Positions 12,201 to 24,200 of a stretch of DNA of 32,060 bases are shown in pieces. The notes beneath the pieces are model-generated. The model was not told the DNA's origin. It saw only the letters and a list, made by a program, of their open reading frames with translations, and did not search any database. The DNA comes from an uncultured Verrucomicrobiota bacterium (GTDB lineage Bacteria; Verrucomicrobiota; Verrucomicrobiia; Limisphaerales; CAIQOK01). Position 1 is the stretch's first letter, and each line of letters opens with the position of its first letter. Made by a program: the position numbers and the translations under genes. The DNA is taken from assembly GCA_903873415.1 (NCBI GenBank), contig CAIQOK010000113.1, forward strand, positions 1 to 32,060, given 5' to 3'.

Positions 12201-15200
12201 TGCGTGGGGCGATAACAGTTTGGGGCAAACCAAACTCCCTACGACCACGTCCGCGGTGAGTGGGATCAGTGCCGGATACACCCACGGACTGGCGCTGCTG
12301 AGGGATGCCCGGCTGCCGTCGATATTGACTCAGCCGCAAAGCCTTTCTGTGCAATATCTTTCCGCGGCAAGCTTCGCCGCCACCGCTTCGGGCTCGGATC
12401 CGCTGGGTTATCAATGGTATTTCGGCGGCCAACCCGTGGCCGGTGCAACGGCCAAGACGCTCTCATTGAGTCAGGTCCAGCCCTCCGCTGGCGGGAACTA
12501 TTCGCTGGTGGTGACGAATTCCTACGGCAGTATCACCAGCCGGGTGGCATCACTGACGGTGCTGATTCCTCCGGCGTGGATGGCTTGGGGGGATTCGAGC
12601 CGAGGCTCAACCACGTTCCCGTCCGGGCTAGGCGGGGTCCGCTCGTTTGCCGCCGGGGCGGGTTTTTCCGTGGCGCTTCAGACCAATGGCACCGTGCTTG
12701 CATGGGGTGACAACACTTATGGCCAGACCAACGTGCCAACCGGACTGAGCGGGGTTTCAGCCATCTCCGCAGGCTACGGACATGGGCTTGCAGTCCAAAG
12801 CAACGGCCTGGTCAAGGCCTGGGGCTGGAACCTTAAAGGTCAGACGAATGTGCCCGCGACTCTGTCGGGCGTTATGGCGGTGGCGGCCGGATACTTTCAC
12901 TCCAGTGCGCTTTTGAGTAACGGCACCGTCACGGTCTGGGGTGACGGGAGCCGGGGTCAGACCAACGTGCCGACCGCCTTGTCGGGAGTGACGGCGTTGG
13001 CGTCTGGAGGGTATCATCTTTTAGCACTGCGATTGGACGGCACGGTGGTGGCATGGGGTGACAACACCCGTGGCCAGAGCACGGTGCCCTTCGGCTTGAG
13101 CGGAGTGGTGGCAGTGTCTGCCGGGGAATATTTTAGTCTGGCTCTCAAATCCGACGGAACAGTGACTGCATGGGGTGACAACACCAAAGGTCAACTTCAG
13201 GTGCCTGCGGGATTGACTGGGGTTTTAGCCATCGCCGCCGGCGGGTCTCATGCACTTGCCATGAAGTCCGATGGCACTTTGGTGATGTGGGGGGACAACA
13301 GCCTGGGTCAAACCACCCTTGCGACTGCGCCCAACGGCATCACTTCCATCGCTGCGGGTTATACCCACTCCTTGGCCACATTGCGGGATGTGCGGTTGCC
13401 CTACATTTATACCCAACCGCAGAGTATCACGGCAAACACCCTAAGCAGCGCCAATTTCCAAGTCGTGGCGCTGGCCAGCGTTCCTCTTACCTATCAGTGG
13501 AAGCTCAACGGCGTTCCGATAGCCGGTGCCACCAATTCGGTTTTAAGTCTGTCGGGCGTTGCCGCAAGCCAAGCCGGCACTTACACCGTGGTTGTCACCT
13601 CGGACTATGCCAGTCTGTCCAGCAGCCCGGCAGTGCTTAATGTCGTCCCCGCCCCCACGGTCGTGGCGTGGGGTGACAACAGCCGCGGTGCGGTGGTGGT
13701 GCCGTCCGGCCTGGCCGGAATCCAAGCGCTCAAAGGCGGAGCAGGTTTTTCCGTGGCCCTGTTGACGAACGGGACCGTGGTGGCGTGGGGTGACAACACG
13801 TATGGCCAAACCAATGTGCCTGGGGGCCTGACGGGGGTTAGTGCGATTTCGGCTGGTTATGGGCACGTTTTGGCCTTACGCACCAATGGCTCCGTAATCT
13901 CTTGGGGCAATAACATCAAAGGCCAGACAAATGTTCCGGCCACATTGGCCAAGGTTGTGGGCCTGGCAGCCGGCTATTTCCACTCGGCAGTTCTCCTAAG
14001 CAATGGCACCGTCACCGTTTGGGGCGATAACAGTCTGCGCCAGACCAATGTGCCTGCCGGCTTGAGCGGCGTAACTGCCATCGCCGCGGGCGGATTTCAT
14101 ACGGCCGCCTTACGAGTGGACGGAAGCGTGGTTGCCTGGGGCGACAATAGCCGGGGTCAGACCAATGTCCCAGTTGGGTTGGGAGGGGTCAGCTCCATCT
14201 GCGCCGGGCAATATTTCACGATGGCCCTGAAAACGGACGGCACGGTGGTGGCGTGGGGCGATAACAGCCTTGGCCAGGCCAGCGTTCCGTCGGGATTGTC
14301 GGGGGTTGTGGCCATAGCGGCCGGGGGGGCTTATGCATTGGCACTCAAGTCCGACGGGTCGCTGGTGGCATGGGGCGACAATTCGTTGGGTCAAACACGC
14401 TTGCCCGTCGCCCCACTGGGGCTGAGTTCCATCGCCGCCGGTTACACCCATGCTCTGGCCACATTCCGCGATCCGCGCCTCCCTTATCTCAACGCACAGC
14501 CGCAAAGCCTGTCCCTCAACCTGAATTCCCCAGCCGCTTTTCAAGTGTCCGTGGTAGCCGGGGTTCCCGTCAGTTATCAATGGTGTTTTGGCGGAGTTCC
14601 CCTGTCCGGCTCCACGAATCAATCCCTGCTGCTCAATTCTGTCCAAACCAATCAGGTGGGCAGCTACACTGTGATCTCCAGCACGGATTACGGCAGTATC
14701 ACCAGCAGCGTGGCGACCCTCTCCGTGATCGTGCCCGGCACCGTGGTGGCGTGGGGCGATAATCTGCGCGGGCAAAGCAGTGTCCCAGCCGGATTGGGCA
14801 CGGTGATCGGTTTGGCGGCAGGTTCCGGTTTTTCGCTGGCCTTGAAAAATGACGGCACCCTTGTCGCTTGGGGAGATAACACCTACGGTCAGCGCACTGT
14901 TCCAGCCGCTTTGTCCGGGGTTTCGGCCGTGGCTGCGGGATACGGACATGCACTGGCTCTGCTGACGAACGGCACGGTCCGGGCTTGGGGCTACAACGTG
15001 CTTGGCCAAACCAACGTTCCATCCGGCTTGGGTAATGTGGCCGCGCTGACGGCAGGGTATTTCTATTCCGCCGGCCTGCTCAGCAATGGAACCGTCAGGG
15101 TTTGGGGCGACAACAGTCGCGGTCAGACAAACATCACCAAAGGCCTTTCCGGAGTCATCAGTCTGGCGGGAGGGGCCTATCATCTGCTCGCCTTGCGTGT

Positions 15201-18200
15201 CGATGGCACGGTGGTGGCATGGGGTGACAATAGCCGTGGCCAAACCGCAGTTCCGATCGGATTGAGCGGCGTAACCGCAGTGGCGGCAGGGGAGTATCAT
15301 TCCCTCGCGCTCAAGTCCGATGGGACCGTGGTGGCATGGGGTGACAACTCCGCCGGCCAGTGCAGGGTCCCTGCGGGTCTGAGCGGTGTGAAATCCATTT
15401 CCGCCGGGCAGTCGTGGAATTTGGCCTTGCTCAATGACGGCCGCCTCGTGACTTGGGGCGATAACTCCAGCGGTCAGGCCTTATTTCCCAATAATCTGCC
15501 GGGGCTGTTTTCCATCGCCGCCGGCTCAACACATGGTCTGGGGTTGATAGGAGATTACCGCACGCCGCTGATCACATCGCCGCCGGGTTCCTTGGCCCTC
15601 ACCGTGAATCAAACGGCTGTATTCAGTGTGTCCGCTTTCGGCTCCGGACCTTTCGTGTATCAGTGGAATAAGGACGGGGTTTTGCTGGCTGGAGCAACCA
15701 ACTCGAGTTTGACTCTGCCCTATGCGCAGGTGGCCAATGCCGGTTCCTACCAAGTGGTGGTCGGCAATCCATGGCACAGCTCCACCAGCAGTGTTGCGTC
15801 CCTGACTCTGGCTGTTATCGCGCCTGTGATCAAAGCGCTGCCCGTCCCGAGCGGGCTCGTTTATGGTCAGTTACTTCAGGATTCATTCCTCAAGGGCGGG
15901 GCGGCCACCAATTTTCCGGGCTTGTTAGTCCCTGGCACCTTTAGCTATTTGAATCCGGCCACCCTACCTGAGCCCGGGACAAATGTGGTTCCGGTTGTTT
16001 TCAAACCCTTGGACACTCAGAACTATCTGTCCACAACAAGCACGGTAAAGGTGGCTGTCGCCTTGCAGCGTCCCGGAGTAACAGCGCCGCCCTCAGCCTC
16101 CGGCCTGAGTTACGGACAAACCTATAGGTTCTCCACATTAACCGGTGGGGTTGTCACCAGCGCCGCCGGCCAAACATTGCCCGGGACCTTCACCTTCCTG
16201 ACTCCCGACCTGCTTCCCTACGGAGGTGTCAACGTGGCCGTCGTCTTCTTCACCCCTTCGGATACGGTGCACTACACCAGCGTCATCACCTTGACCACGG
16301 TGTCGGTGGGTTCGCAGCTTCCGCGCGTGGCAGTATTCCCGGCGGCCAGTACGATCACCTATGGCCAGCCACTGTCGGCTTCGAGCTTGAGCGGGGGTGC
16401 CGTCACAAATTCCGCGGGTGGCATTGTCTCCGGCACCTTTAGCTTTGGCGATCCCACTCCGGTGATCGGTGCTGGAACCAATCAGGTGTCCGTGACATTC
16501 ACTCCCGCCGACCAAGTGGATTACAATCCCATTACCCTGACGGTTCCAGTGACCGTGATGAGGCAGGCGCCTGGGATTGCCGTTCCCCCAGTGGCATCCT
16601 CCCTTATTTATACCAAGCCCTTCAGTGCGTCCTCTTTGAGCGGCGGTTCCGCGACCAACCGGGCTGGTAACACAGTGCCGGGCTCATTCGCCTTCACTAC
16701 CCCGTCCTCCGTGTTTAGTTCGAACAACCCGGCTGCGATGGTGACCTTCACCCCCGTCGACATCATCAACTACATGGCTGTCACGAACCCTGTGACGATA
16801 CCCATTTTGTTGCAGACCCCTGTCACCGCCGCAGCCGCCTCCGGCACATCGATCACCTATGGACAGTCCTTTGGAGGATCGGTGATCAGCGGCGGGCTTA
16901 TGACCAACCAAGTGGGCGGGGCCGTGGATGGGTCTTATGCGATCATGTTTCCGGATGTGAAGCCTGGGGCAGGTGTCGCAAATATCGCTGTGTTCTTCAC
17001 CCCCTCCAACACCAACCTCTATCTGTCCAGCACAAGCACCGCCGTCGTCACGGTCAGCCCAATGCCGTTGACCGTGACGGCGACGAACCAGGCCAAGCCG
17101 TATGGTCAGGTGCTGACTTACGGGGCGGGCCAGACGGGATTCACCAGTGCAGGACTGCTCAATGGGGAAACCATAGGCAAGGTCACACTTACCGCCTCGG
17201 GCGGCGCAAGCAGTTCTTCCGCGCTGGGCACCTATACACTCACCCCCAGTGCGGCGACCGGCGGCACATTTTCTTCAGCCAACTATTCCATCTTGTATGT
17301 GTCAGGCACACTCACGGTTGGTAAGGCGGTCCTGAATATAACGCCCACCCCTGTCAGCAAGACATACGGCGACACCGTGTCGTTCGGTGCCGGAAAGACG
17401 GGTTTTACGGCGAGCGGTCTTGGGAATGGGGAAACGGTGGGAACCGTGACACTCACTGCGACTGGTGGAGGGACCGACGCATTGGCGGCGCCGGGCAATT
17501 ATCCGCTTGTGGCAAGCGCCGCGACCGGCGGCACGTTTTCCGCCGGCAACTATACAGTCAATTATCTCCCCGGAACACTCACGGTGAATCCGAAACCGGA
17601 AACGGTCACAATCGCGTCATCCGACCTGACGCAGGCATTTGACGGAACCGCCAAGTCGGTGCGCGCCTACAGCACCCCCGACATATTGCCTGTTCAGGTA
17701 ACCTACGATTACTCCCTATCCGCACCGACCAACATTGGAACCTATGTCGTGGTGGCAAGCATTGCTGATCCGAACTACGCCGGTGTGGCCACCGCCACTC
17801 TGGTGATTAGTCAGGCTGACACCAACTACACGGGTCCTCAGGTGGTCGGTGGTAATGGGACGATGACCGGTCTGGTCGCGGGGAACGTATCGATTCTGGC
17901 CGGCGGCAATCTGGTGGTCCAAAACGCCAAGTTCAGTTCGTCGGTGGCCGTCGCTCAAGGCGGCGCTCTGAGCGCCTCATCCAGCGGTTTCTCCGCCCCG
18001 GTGGATGTGGCGGTCGGCGCGACGGTGTCGGCGGACAACTCTGTTTTTTCCGGTCCTGTTACTTTGGCTGATGGTGGGACTGTGGGCGGCTCCGGTAGCA
18101 CGTTCAGTTCTGTGGTTTCCGTGGCCGATGGGGGCACACTTTCCGGGTCGCAGGCGGTCTTCAATTCCCCCGTGAGCGTCTCCGACGGCGGCACTCTAGC

Positions 18201-21200
18201 CCCCGGCGGATCCCCCGGTCTTCAGACCTTCAGCGAAGGCCTTAGTTATTCTGTGAACTCCGGCATGGAGTGGGAGTTGTCGGATAATACGACAAACGGC
18301 CCCGGCATCAGTTTTGATCAGGTTGTCGTGGCAAAAGGCGCGCTCTCGATCGAGAATGGGGCGGTTCTAAACCTCATTTTCAACAGCCCACTGCATGATG
18401 GAACCCCCAGCTCGGTGGATTGGACGGACTCTTTCTGGGATCAGCCGCGGGCGTGGACGATCATCGACGCCTCAGGAGCTGATTCATTTACCGGTATTTT
18501 GACCATTGTGGACCTCGGTCCGGACAGTAATAACGAGCTGCTTGCCGACCATCGGCCCGGCGCAGGATTCGCGCTGCAGATCACCGGCCAGTTGCTGGTG
18601 CTCACGTATACGCCCAAAACACCAGGCGTGATCACCTTGTCCAACCTCAGCCAAAATTACGATGGCACCAGCCGCTCTGCCACCGCGCTAACGGAGCCGT
18701 CGGGACTTGCCGTGGCTCTCACCTACAACACTCTTACGGACGCCCCCACCAACGTTGGTAGTTATACGGTGGTCGGTCGCATTGTCGACGCATTTTGGAG
18801 CGGCGACGTGACCAATACGTTGGTGGTGAGCCAAGGCGTTTCAGTGGTCGCCCACCCGCCGACGGCCACCCCCCTGGTCTACGGCCAGTCCTATGCCGCC
18901 TCCACATTGACCGGCGGCGATGTCACCAACACCGCAGGCATGACTGTGCCGGGAACCTTCTTGTTCACTGACACCACCGTGGTTCCCGACCTTGGTGGCG
19001 GCAATGTCTCCGTTGCTTTTGTTCCCGATGACAAAGATAATTACGCTGGTGTTTCCTTAACTGTGCCATTGACGGTGGCGGCGCAAACACCGGTGGTCAC
19101 TCCTCCCAGTCTGGCGGATCTGACTTTTGGGCAATCTCTACAGGAAGCAGGCGTTGCAGGCGGCGGCGCTGTTAATCCGGCGACCGGTCTGCCGGTGGCC
19201 GGGGCTTTTCGATTCCTAGACCCGACATCAATGCCAGGTGCGGGTGTCACCCAGGCAGCCTTGGTGTTTACGCCTTCCGACACCGCGAGGTATGGAGCGG
19301 TTAATCTTTCTGTTCCGGTGACAGTGCACCGTCAGGTCCTTTATCTTGCGTCAGCACCCGCGGCTTCGGATCTAGCCTACGGCCAGGCGCTGGGCAACGT
19401 GCGCTTGACGGGCGGGAATGTGACGAACGCGCAGGGCTCGACAGTGGAAGGCGCATTCACGTTGAGCTACACGAATGTTATTCCGGACGTTGGGCTCACC
19501 AATGTGGACGCTTTCTTCACTCCCGCTGACGCAACGGACTATCAATCCGTTGCGCTGACGGTCTCCATTCTTGTTCGCCCTGGCATTCCGCAACTTGACA
19601 GTCCGCCGTTGGTGGGAGCGATATCTTACGGCCAATCGATAGGATCTGTCGCCCTAAGTGGAGGCTCAATGACCAACGCGTTTGGCGGTGCGGCTATTCC
19701 CGGGTTGTTCGCATTCGCCGACCCGACCGTCCTCCCTCAGGCAGGTGTCACCAATGTGGATCTTTTATTCACACCGACCGACGGGGTGCGCTTCACCAAT
19801 GCGACTCTGAGCGTGAGTGTGAACGTGGGTGCTATTGCCCTTACCATCACGGCATGGGACGCCGCCAAGGTTTATGGGGATCCGTTGACCTTTTTAGGAA
19901 CTGAATTCGACGCAGTCGGGTTGGTTGGTTTCGACTCGGTCACGAGCGTGAGCATCCTCAGCGCTGGGGCGGGCAGTGCTGCGGCCGCCGGATCATACGC
20001 TGTTGTTCCCGCCGCCGCGCAGGGAATCGGGCTTCAAAACTATATCATCACTTATGTTCCCGGCTCACTTGTGGTGTCGCCGGCCCCATTGAGTCTGGAG
20101 GGGGTGGTTGCCGTGGCGAAGTATTATGATGGAACCAACGCCGCCAGCTTCTCGGGCGGCAGGCTTACAGGCGCGCGTAATGGCGACCAGCCTTGTTTCG
20201 TGACCGGTAGCGGTAGCTTTGGTGGTTCGTCCGCCGGCACGTGGCCGGTCGCCGTGTCGGGCTTTACTCTGGCCACAATCGGCGTGTCGACCAACTATTA
20301 CCTCTCAGACCAGCCCTTCGTCGCAGATGCCCAGATCCAGCCGCGACCGGTCTCGGTGACCAACGGCTTGTCTGTTCTGCCAAAAATCTATGATCGATTC
20401 CCCTATGCACTGATTGCGAGCAATAGCGTTGCTCTAAGTGGGATCATCGACGCAGATACGAATCTCGTCTGGCTGAGCACGAATGGATATCAGGCGGGTT
20501 TCCAGCAAACAACCGCGGGGACAAATCTGACGGTGAACGTTGTCAGTCTCTCGCTTACCGGTGACATGGCCGCCAACTACACGCTGGTTCAGCCTGTCGT
20601 GCTGAATGGGGCCTCCATACTTCCTCAAACACCGGCTATTGTAGGCCTTCCCACGGCCGCACCGCTGGTGTTCGGTCAGCACTTGGGCGGCTCTGCGCTG
20701 ACTGGCGGGGCGGTGGTGGAAGCCTCTGGTGACCCCTTGGCTGGCCAGTTTAGCTTTGACCTGCCTGACTTCCAGCCCCCGGTTGGTACCTATCTGGCCA
20801 ATGTCACCTACAGCCCGATCGACGGAATCAATTTTGCCACCAACTCTTCAATTGTTCCGGTTACTGTGGGCATGGCTTTGCCTGTCCTGCTAACGGCTCC
20901 CACCGCCGCCCCGATAATCTATGGCCAAACCATAGGCGACTCCTCGTTGTCGGGTGGGGTGTTCACCAACGCTGACAGCGGCGCACCCGTTCCCGGCTCC
21001 TTTTCCTATATTAACCCCGACCTCAGGCCATACCCTGGAAGGGTGGTCGTCGATGTCCTGTTCACTCCTGCCGACAGCGCGAGCTACCGACAGGTGTCCT
21101 TCACTGTGGAATTGGTTGTCGGCCGCCGTCCTCTAACTATCACGGGCGGTTTCCAGACCAAGGTTTATGGCCAGGATGCGGCTCTGGACGGGAGCGAATA

Positions 21201-24200
21201 TTCGGCGGATGGACTTGTGGACAACGATGTGGTCGACTCCTGCACCCTGGCTTGTTCCGGTCTTTCTGCTGTCTCGCCGATAGGTGACTATGCGATAACG
21301 CCTTCCAACGCCACGGGGGCTGCGATGAGCTATTACGATTTGTCCTACGTGGCCGGGACGCTCCATGTCACCCCAGCCGCATTAACCCTTACAAATGTCG
21401 CTGTGGCGGACAAGGTATATGACGGCCTTACGACCGCGGCGACCAGCGGAGGCACTCTGACAGGCGCTCTCAACGGAGATTCTGTGACGTTCGTGTCAGG
21501 CTCAGGCTCCTTCGCCAGTCCTTATATCGGAACATGGCCCGTCACAGCCTATGGTTACACATTGGGAACGAATGATCGTTCCACCAACTATTTCTTGTCC
21601 GCCCAGCCGCTCCTGACCAATGCCACCATCACGGTCTCTCCAGTCTCGGTCGTGAGCGGTCTTTATTCAGTTCGGAAACCTTTTGATGGGAGCAATGTCG
21701 CCGCTATCCGCACAAACTCAGTGGTCCTCAGCGGGGTGGCATCCACGGATTCCTCCGTCGTTGGCCTCTCCACCAACGGATACATCGCCAATTTTGAGTC
21801 CGCTTTTGTCCAAATCGGCCTGAATGTCATCGTCACCAACCTTGCCCTGACCGGGGATTTGGCGACAAATTATGTCTTGATCCAACCGCTGACCTTGGGG
21901 GCAGGTGAAATTTATGCTCAACCCCCGACGCTATCTTCGGCACCTACCGCCACCCCTTTGAACTTTGGCGACCAATTCCTTAACTCCACGCTGCTGGGTG
22001 GGAGGATGATCAACCCGATAAGCCACTCCGATGTGCCTGGAAGCTTCGCTTTCACGACACCCTCCACACATCCTGCCGCGGGAATCGCCACCGCGGCGGT
22101 CACGTTCTATCCAACCGACTTGGTCAACTATCTCCCCGCCTCTCTTTCGTTGTCCGTGACCGTGAATAACAACCTTGTTCTTCCCAGGGTGTCCTCCAAG
22201 CCAATCCCCACCGAACTGGTCTATGGTCAGGCGCTTTCAAGCGCATCATTAGTCGGCGGTGCTATGACCAACGCCTACGGCGAGGTGTTGACAGGCAGCT
22301 TCGCCTTTGTCTCTCCGGATGTGGTTCCTCTTGCCGGAACGACGAATGTCACCGTTTCCTTTTGGCCCGATGCCTACAACGACTATCTGTCTTTGTCGTT
22401 TCAAGTAACTGTCCGAGTGCAGCCCGCTCCGTTGACAATCACCGCTCATTCCACAAGTAAACCCTACGGTCAGGCAATTCCGTTGTCCGGCAGTGAATTC
22501 ACGGCGGCAGGTCTGGTTCTTTCGGACTCAGTCACCAATGTGAGCCTGTCCAGCGACGGATCCCCTGCGTCGGCGGCCGTTGGTGACTACGCCATCTACC
22601 CCTCTACGCCATTCGGCCGTGGTTTGGAAAACTATTCTCTGACCTTGATCCCCGGTAATTTGGCTGTCGTTGCAGCTCCAGTGACTGTAATTAGCGGTCT
22701 GTCGGCGGTGACCAAGGTTTATGACGGAAGTCAGACCGCCACAATCCAAAGCAACGGTGTCGTGCTCGGGGGATTGCGAGATGTGGATGCGCAGAAGGTC
22801 TTTTTGTCAACGAACGGGTACCTGGCGAGTTTTGACCGCCCGGAGGCGTCTGCAAGCCGGCTGGTTTTAGTGACTAATTTGAGCTTGGCCGGGGACTTGG
22901 CAACCAATTACGTCCTAGTCCAACCGATCACTCTGGTTGGTGCCTCCATTCAACCCCAGGTCGTTCGCATCGCCGAGCGACCAACGGTTTCCGGGCTCTC
23001 CTATGGGCAGTCTTTCTTCAATTCCTCCATTGTCGGTGGTCGCGTAACCAATGTTTTCGGTCTGGAGGTTCCCGGCAGTTTTGCCTTTGAGACCCCGGAT
23101 CTCATTCCTTTGGTTGGGAACCCAAATGTCAACCTGGTTTTCACGCCCAGCGACAGCGTGGACTATGTGGCCCTCAGGACACAGACGTCGGTGGGGGTCG
23201 CACCGGCACCGTTGACGGTCACAGCCATCTCCACCAACAAGGTCTACGGATACAACATGCTTCCAAGCGGGAGTGAATTCAGCCTGACTGGTCTTTATCC
23301 GGGTGATTCGCTAACCAATGTGGTTCTTGATTCCACCGGGTTCAGCAGTCCGGCCTACATCGGCCTCTACGCCATCGTTCCGCGCCTAGCGCAGGGGACT
23401 GGCCTGGGCAACTACAACATTTCTTATGTGCCCGCATCTCTTGCGGTCACCCCGGCACCTGTCACCGTTTCCAGTGGATTGACGGGAGTCGACAAGATCT
23501 ATGACGGGAGCACCACCGCGACGATCAAGAGCAACTCCGTCGCGTTGAGCGGGGTTTTACCGGCGGATTCGGACTCGGTTTTTGTCTCAACAAACGGTTA
23601 TTCGGCGGACTTCGACCGGCCGGGAGCATCCTCGTCCCGTCTGGTGTCAGTGACTAATCTCACACTCACCGGGGATCTCGCCACCAACTATTTTTTAATC
23701 CAACCAGTCGTTCTGCCACCCGCGTCGATCCTGCCCCAGACTCTAGCCTTGGCCTCCATTCCAACCGCGAGTGGATTATCCTACGGCCAGACGTGGGCCG
23801 ACTCGGTCATCTCCGGGGGATCTGTGACCAACTCGATGGGGTCCGTGGTGGGCGGCAGCTTTAGTTTTGTCTCTCCTGACATGACTCCTGGCGCCGGACT
23901 TATCGAAGCCACTGTCGCATTTGATCCATTAGACAGCGCAAATTACAGCCGTCTAACCTTTGGTTTAGTCCTGCCGGTTCAGCAGTCTCCCCTTACGGTC
24001 ACCGCTAACAGCACCAATAAAGTCTACGGAATTCAATTGAATTTCTTCGGCAATGAATTCTCGGTGACAGGTCTTCGTTCTGGAGACACCCTGACCAATG
24101 TCACGCTAACCACAGGCGGCAGCTCGGTGTCATCCGTCGTAGCTCAATATGACATCTTTCCAACCCAAGCTCAGGGAACCGGCCTGCAGAATTACGACAT

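Larger units (their letters stand above)
10402..15822 (+). repeat. Five tandem copies of [7-blade RCC1 propeller + Ig domain]
   Basis: The reading frame switches from YGQ domains to RCC1-type repeats of about 39 residues (WGDNSxGQTNVPxGLSGVxxxAAGxxHxxALxxDGTV). Seven repeats are followed by one Ig domain, and this block occurs five times. The first Trp codon of each block is at 10417, 11503, 12586, 13669 and 14752, giving periods of 1086, 1083, 1083 and 1083 nt. Blades at equivalent positions in different blocks resemble each other more than neighbours do; for example blade 2 always reads WGDN[ST]YGQ. The whole propeller-Ig unit was therefore duplicated after the seven-blade propeller had formed. 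RCC1 proteins are known seven-bladed beta-propellers; use here for ligand or protein binding is inference. Confidence 0.92.

Noticed and set aside
14110-15300. Minus-strand frame of 396 codons
   Set aside because: It is antisense to RCC1 propellers 4-5 and repeats with the RCC1 period. It is explained by the GC-rich repeats lacking antisense stops.
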